22,232 nucleotides of DNA from Chara braunii (lineage: Eukaryota; Streptophyta; Charophyceae; Charales; Characeae): positions 1,289,932-1,312,163 of the forward strand of contig BFEA01000381.1 of NCBI GenBank assembly GCA_003427395.1, given 5' to 3'. This document shows, one piece after another, positions 17,806 through 22,232 of this stretch (within the stretch, counting starts at the first letter, position 1; each line of letters starts with the position of its first letter). Below the pieces are notes generated by a model. The model was not told the DNA's origin. It did not search any database and was given only the letters and a program-made list of their open reading frames with translations. A program made the translations under genes and the position numbers.

Positions 17806-19330
17806 AGATTTATTAAATCCTCCTCTTGGAAGTTAGTTATCCAAGCGTGGAAGACGTTGCGCCCAGATATATGGGTATAACCATTCACGAAAGCGGAAGT
17901 CTAAACTCAACCTTTTTTTTAGAATCTGCATATTCGTTCGTCCTTAGGTGAATGAATAAAGGCGAACACTATTGTAGAGAGTTTTGATAGACATTGATTA
18001 AAAAAAGGTATTTTGCGCATAAAAGACATCTGGGACGACATTCAGGGAGCATGGAAAACCATTTATGATCTTCAAGTCAAACGAGGACAAATTCGTAACC
18101 TGAGAATCAAGAAGAACATATTGATTAATGTTATTCACTCCTCTTGGAGGAAACTACTTGACTCAACCAGACCCCCCAGGCACATGGTATATATCAAACA
18201 TGCCTCAGGTATAGAAACTAACCCTGATCGAACCAGATGGAAAAAAAATCTTCCAAGGTTGGACTTACAACAATTCTGATAAACAAATTGAATCTGAATC
18301 ACAATCCTAACCCCAGCCAGGTTCTAATTTTGTGCAGATAAGGGTGTTCGAGGAGATGAAGACAAATGGTCAATTGTCTTGTTCGGTTTTCTCACATGGA
18401 AAACTAATTAGCAAACTAAAACTATACCCCAAAAAGTGGAAATGGCGTGCATCTAGCTCCTCGGGGCCAAAATGTGTGCCTTCTTGACTACGCATAGAAT
18501 CTGCGCTCTAGACCAGTTGTGTCGTCAAAAGATCCCCTTATTACAGTCGTTTCTAGATGGCAAGCCTTGCTGATAATAGAACCACAAGTTATTTTGCTGC
18601 TATAAAAATATGTTGACAACAATTGAAATTTATTTTGAACCAGCGATAAGCTGCCGCTTTGTGAATCCTATCTCAGGTGGCTTCACCATTTGTAGTTTGG
18701 CTGGTAGAACATGGTATGTCTCTTGACTTAACATGCTATAGGTAAAAATGGGCATTCGAATCAACGGTTCACCTTTCGTTGGAGTGTCCGGCTTCAGTGC
18801 GAATCTGGAATTGGTGGACCAAGGAATGAGAACGAATCTCAGACAATATTTTCATCTCGGAAAAATTGTGGGTGCTACTAGGGAGAGTGTCATCTGGCCT
18901 GCCCCTAACTTAAGGTTGGGGTTATATCGCTCAAACGTTGAGAGTTGTTCTGATCTCAACCATATGGCAAGGACGAAATGATCAAATCCTCCTCAAAAGC
19001 GATTGGTCCAACAAACAAGTCTGAGCAACAGTGAAACAGGGCAATCGACCGACCATCTTGGCGGATTGGCAGAGGAAAGTCCAGCAGGGGGAGAATTGAA
19101 TCAGTGGTTTGAAATGGTATCCCGAGACAATGTTATGGTGTCAGTGGAAACGGACACCAAGGTAATACTAGATAGTTGGCTATTTAAAATATAGGTTACT
19201 ATGATCAACTTGGGATGCTCGGTTGCTGGGTTTGTCGCAGTAGACAAGAAGGTATGTGGTCCACGGGGAAGGAGTATTCTACTTGAAGATATCTCAATGG
19301 GAGTTATCGGCCATTGTTGTAGGTGGACGG
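17806..19330 (+). pseudogene. L1-type LINE 3' half (post-thumb, zinc knuckle, C-terminus)
   Basis: Plus-strand reading in shifting frames follows the post-thumb order of plant-like LINEs: SSWKLVIQAWKTL (17818), QPFF.N (about 17910), KDIWDDIQGAWKT (18022), KKWKWRASSS (about 18433), FESTVHLSLECPASVRIWNWW (18758-18820; the H..C part of a zf-RVT knuckle) and LISTIWQGRNDQILLKSDW (about 18950-19006). A weak RNase H-like segment may follow near 19220-19330 (AGFVAVDKK, then WELSAIVVGGR). Many stops and frameshifts interrupt it; the short open frames at 18013-18279 and 18748-18981 are partial, and the second is mostly the wrong frame. It continues the element whose RT lies inverted at 16890-17703. Confidence 0.7.
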
Positions 19331-19444
19331 TGAGTTTCCTATCAACTTAGATAGGTAACGGTAACTTCGTCAGTTGATCTTGAACTCGGTTTCCTAGGTG
19401 AGCAATAGGACAGTAATGTTGATAGACAAAAGTGTGGTCAGATG

Positions 19445-19452
19445 GTATCTGG
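19445..19452. repeat. 8-bp target site duplication, left
   Basis: GTATCTGG, identical to 19780-19787 and immediately outside the MITE. Confidence 0.85.
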
Positions 19453-19779
19453 CTGTGTAGCATCGTGTTCGGGTTTGGTGACCGAACCCGAACGTTCGGG
19501 ACCGAACGCGAACGAGCCCCGAAACTCTCCAAACGAAATTCTCCAAAAAATCTGAAAAACTATATGTTATATAAAATAATAATACAAACAACTTTTGCTT
19601 TGGAGGTATGCTCAAATTCATAACTAAACTCGAGTTGAAAATCGAAAACAAAAAAACAAAGTTTTTTTTTTTTTTTCTTGAATATGCTCGCCCGAACACG
19701 TTCGGGTGGCGTACGGCCGAACACCATAACATGTTCGGACGTTCGAAAAAGCTCCGAACATGTTCGATGTGCTACACAT
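19453..19779. mobile_element. 327-bp hAT-like MITE
   Basis: Bounded by perfect 8-bp direct repeats GTATCTGG, the length made by hAT transposases. The terminal inverted repeats are imperfect: the left begins CTGTGTAGCATCGTGTTCGG, and the reverse complement of the right end begins ATGTGTAGCACATCGAACAT. Both subterminal regions are rich in TTCGGG/CCCGAA, typical of plant hAT elements, around an AT-rich core. It carries no transposase and must have been mobilised in trans. It appears to have inserted into the 3' part of the decayed LINE, which makes it the younger insertion. Confidence 0.88.
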
Positions 19780-19787
19780 GTATCTGG
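19780..19787. repeat. 8-bp target site duplication, right
   Basis: GTATCTGG, second copy of 19445-19452. Confidence 0.85.
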
Positions 19788-19995
19788 TACTTTCGTTTAG
19801 CGTTGTGAGGTGATTGTTGGCCATGTTGGTGATTGTCAAAGTAGGAAGGTACAACAAGAGCTTTCTATTAGCATACATAGATAAAAGTAAGGTTTGTCAT
19901 TTGGTCCGTACTCAGACTGTGGCTCTCAAAAAGCAGCTTGTGTAGATAATTGGGCAATAATTGTTATATTCTCGTTTTATTTTTTATTATTTTCA
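19788..19995. other. spacer between the two hAT-like elements
   Basis: Continues the sequence interrupted by the MITE; probably the tail of the LINE or its flank. No conserved motif that I can fix. ACTGTGGC at 19916 is one mismatch from the ACTGTGAC that follows the second hAT-like element at 20265. Confidence 0.35.
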
Positions 19996-20264
19996 TTAAT
20001 ATTATTTATTTTTTGTATTTGATTTTTATTTCAAATTTGGTAAGGAATTTGGTCGCACTGTTGAGGCAAATGTTGTTTAGTTTATTCTTCTTCATGGCAT
20101 ATGTGTTTTTCAGAATTTTTGGAAATATATATATATATATATATATATAATTTTTTTTTTTGGGTCCGCGTTCGGTCGAACGTCCGAACGCGTCGAGAGG
20201 GGGTCCCAAACGTTCGGGCGTTCGGGTTCGGGTGTTCGGACCGTCCCGAACACCGGCAACCCTG
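19996..20264 (-). mobile_element. hAT-like MITE fragment, inverted relative to the first
   Basis: The right end, read on the minus strand, begins CAGGGTTGCCGGTGTTCGGG, a typical hAT terminus, followed by TTCGGG/CCGAAC-rich sequence to about 20161. After a T run and TA repeats, the inner part (20015-20128) is homologous to the AT-rich core of the 19453-19779 MITE in inverted orientation, for example CCAAAAATTCTGAAAAAC against CCAAAAAATCTGAAAAAC. The opposite terminus is missing or unrecognisable. Confidence 0.7.
20125..20149. repeat. (TA)n microsatellite
   Basis: About 12 TA units inside the second hAT-like element, followed by a run of T. Confidence 0.95.
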
Positions 20265-20884
20265 ACTGTGACAGTAATAATGAACAAAGTTGTTCTATTT
20301 TTGCAGTTTCTAACTGGCCTAGAATTGCGGTGCCTTGTTATTCCTTCATGCGAATTTGGAACTGTGCACCAGTCGTCCGCACAGCTATTTCAAAACTAAA
20401 CCACACGGGTGCATGTGGGCCGATACCCCCGCCCTATTGGAGCACAATGGCTAGCGCCACCAACCAAAAGAAGGCCAACTCTGGCTCGTTTTATTTTAAA
20501 ACGCAGTGCAAGAAGGTAATGGTCAAATGTACTGGTGGATTTAACACTGGTTGAAAGACCGAAGCTTAAGCGAAGTTAAGCCCACTTAGCCACTGTGACT
20601 TCATAAAACCTCACTGAGTCAACCTACCAATTTACAAATATCCAGAACTTGTCTAACCAACCTAAGTATGACAACAGAAAGCGCTCCTCTCCATGTATAG
20701 ACGAGCAAAATTCAGCATCAAAAGCAAGACACACAAGCATGCAATGTTGTGGTTAAGGGGTTCTTCACTTCCAATGCACTATTTTATGATGTTGTAGCAT
20801 TAAATGATTAAAATCAATTTATCACTTCTCTAAACAGTCGGATTTAAATACGGGCAAATTGCCCATATAAGTGTTTCTAGATGC
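20265..20884. other. unassigned stretch with one small open frame
   Basis: A frame on the plus strand from ATG 20447 to TGA 20554 encodes 35 residues (begins MASATNQKKANSGSFYFKTQ) and stays open further upstream (GPIPPPYWST). ACA-ATG-GC is a fair start context, but nothing supports a gene. An imperfect palindromic AAGCTTAAGCGAAGTTAAGC lies near 20562. No other feature is seen. Confidence 0.35.
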
Positions 20885-20895
20885 AGGGTAGCAAT
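20885..20895. repeat. 11-bp target site duplication, left of U2 fragment
   Basis: AGGGTAGCAAT, repeated exactly at 21001-21011. Its last two bases overlap the first bases of the U2-like sequence. Confidence 0.8.
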
Positions 20896-21000
20896 ACCTT
20901 TCTCGACCTTTGGCTAAGATCAGGTATGATATCTGTTTTCGTCAGTTTAATACTTGATTCGTGGACCAATAGGCCACCAAAAAAAGAGAGAAAAAAAAGT
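20894..21000 (+). pseudogene. retroposed U2 snRNA fragment with A-rich tail
   Basis: From 20894 the sequence starts ATACCTTTCTCG, then TTTGGCTAAGATCA, then ATATCTGTTTT and TCAGTTTAATA, matching the first 80 or so nucleotides of plant U2 snRNA (stem I, branch-site recognition, stem IIa). It departs near 20975 into an A-rich tail of about 23 bases. Flanking 11-bp direct repeats indicate LINE-type retroposition of a 3'-truncated U2. The branch-recognition element GTAGTA is changed (TGTAGTATCTG reads TATGATATCTG) and one T of the stem I loop is missing, so it cannot be a working U2. The 3' half and a true Sm site are absent. Confidence 0.88.
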
Positions 21001-21011
21001 AGGGTAGCAAT
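21001..21011. repeat. 11-bp target site duplication, right of U2 fragment
   Basis: AGGGTAGCAAT, exact copy of 20885-20895, directly after the A-rich tail. Confidence 0.8.
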
Positions 21012-21810
21012 TGGACGTAAAGTTTTTGGAAGCCAAAACGACGTTGGTTGATGCTAGGGGGTTGCCCTGTAACCTGTTCATAGCAGGAGCATGAGACCCG
21101 GTAGAGAGATCTGGGGATGCTTTGGGGGGGGCATTCCAAAGGAAAACCAATGGTTCTTGTCCGGACGATGCAGGTCGGAGCAAGGGGGAGTCGTGTTGGC
21201 CTATAACCTAGCAGGGCGGGGGCATGAGGCCTGCGAGAGTTCGACAGAGAATAATACAGTGTTAGAACATTTAAGAGGGTTTTCTTAGGGATTCTTGGGT
21301 TTCTGACCATTCAAAGGACTTCTTTCGCTTTCCTTTTTGACTTAGTAATTGCTGCTTGAGTAGCCTAGCAATAGGTCAACACTTATCCATGGTTTTCTTA
21401 AATTTTGATAAACTCCATTAATAGTTCCCAGATTCTTCTTAGTCGAAGCCAGGTAATGGCCCTGGTATTTCAAATGACTTGTATAATTCTATATGGGACG
21501 CTGGGCCTGGTTCACATCACGTGTTGGTCCCCACCAATAGATTGGAGCGTTTGTAAAAAAATAAAAATCAGCGGTCATGACCACCTCGGCCAAGGGAGAA
21601 GCTTCCAGCCAATCGGGGTCGAGATTCCTCGGGCAGGACCCCGGCCCCACCCCCCCATGAATAAAAAACAAACAAAATGGGGTGGTCCCCATTGGGGGTT
21701 TTCACAGGGGGATAACAAAAACAGGGACCCCCTAAGAATATAAAAAAACTATAGTTCTTTTTTCGTGGAGGTGGGAGTGTGAGGGAGGGGTAAAAATAAA
21801 AATAAAAAAA
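21012..21810. other. unassigned stretch, no gene
   Basis: G-rich in the first third. An imperfect internal repeat pairs TGTAACCTGTTCATAGCAGG (21069) with a TATAACCTAGCAGGGCG-like block (21200), each followed by GCATGAG.CC. The stretch 21590-21720 is rich in runs of C and G with A-rich patches. No coding or RNA signal recognised. Confidence 0.45.
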
Positions 21811-21900
21811 TTTGATTGATTGATTGATTGAGTGGTTGGTTGATTGATTGATTGATTAATTGATTGATGGATTGATGGATTTGATTGATTGAGTGGTTAG

Positions 21901-21976
<76 letters not shown>

Positions 21977-22084
21977 GTGGTTGATTAATTCATTCATTCA
22001 TCCATTCATTCATTCATTCATTCATTCATTCATTCATTCATTCATTCATTCATTCATTTATTTGTTCATTCATCCATTCATTGG
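21811..22084. repeat. compound tetranucleotide microsatellite (TTGA)n-(ATTC)n
   Basis: (TTGA)n from 21811 to about 21985, broken by GAGTGGTTGGT-type interruptions at three places, then (ATTC)n from about 21987 to 22084. The minus-strand frame of repeated INQS residues is a by-product. Confidence 0.97.
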
Positions 22085-22232
22085 TTAGTAGGGGGGGGAA
22101 CGCACACTTCCACTGCTCACGCACACATACATTCACAAACACACACACACACACAAGGGTCAAAAACTTTTTTTTTTTTTTTTTTTTCTTACTTTTCAAT
22201 GATTCATTGATTGATTCGTAAGGGGGGTTCGC
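22085..22232. other. simple-sequence tail of the window
   Basis: A G run, a short (CA)n near 22137-22155, a poly-T tract (about 22168-22187) and a few more TTGA units. No gene. Confidence 0.8.

Noticed and set aside
19916-20272. 8-bp target duplication (ACTGTGGC / ACTGTGAC) for the second hAT-like element
   Set aside because: One mismatch, and the left copy is not next to a recognisable terminus, so chance cannot be excluded.
20865-20870. TATA-like ATATAA 29 bases upstream of the U2 fragment, as in plant snRNA promoters
   Set aside because: The target duplication and A-rich tail show retroposition, so the upstream DNA is the insertion target and the TATA match is chance; no upstream sequence element is seen.
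21749-21997. 82-codon minus-strand frame of repeated INQS
   Set aside because: Direct translation of the tetranucleotide microsatellite.

Overview
This is eukaryotic, repeat-dominated nuclear DNA with no recognisable host gene and no prokaryotic operon structure. Plant-type clues are an LTR-retrotransposon primer binding site matching plant initiator tRNA-Met, hAT-like MITEs with TTCGGG-rich termini, an L1-type LINE, a retroposed U2 snRNA fragment and many microsatellites. A streptophyte, possibly a charophyte alga with a large repetitive genome, is a reasonable but unproven guess.

Layout. 1-1.1 kb: low-information DNA with short local duplications. 1.11-1.46 kb: about 16 copies of a 22-bp satellite. 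1.76-4.1 kb: composite repeat DNA (a unique block, a palindromic GC-rich array, then a roughly 180-bp repeat family). 4.42-7.2 kb: a long decayed transposase-like gene of the DUF7869 type (IDGMDQ, QxDN..NKNRY and VGHTHxDID motifs) with three stops and a frameshift. 7.2-10.2 kb: spacer and three arrays of near-palindromic repeats. The part at 8.7-9.7 kb repeats the left flank in the same order and orientation, about 6.95 kb away, so the gene is bracketed by long direct repeats. 10.28-11.06 kb: a second broken ORF. 11.06-11.84 kb: minisatellite-like DNA ending in a poly-G run and a 43-base N gap. 12.02-12.93 kb: an intact 302-codon ORF of unknown function with a CxxC..HxH tail, the most gene-like frame here. 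13.3-16.4 kb: GT microsatellite, remnant of a minus-strand LTR retrotransposon, and a 354-bp foldback element with nested palindromes. 16.5-19.4 kb: one L1-type LINE whose reverse-transcriptase half is inverted relative to its 3' half, as twin priming would produce. A 327-bp hAT-like MITE with perfect 8-bp target duplications sits at its 3' side, and a second relative lies inverted nearby. 20.9-21.0 kb: a retroposed U2 snRNA fragment with A-rich tail and 11-bp target duplication. 21.8-22.1 kb: tetranucleotide microsatellites.

Functionally, nearly everything is mobile-element or satellite DNA in decay. The least explained unit is the DUF7869 gene, its C-terminal extension and the repeat blocks around it, followed by two unfamiliar ORFs. 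It may be a large, little-described DNA transposon or a gene embedded in a macrosatellite.
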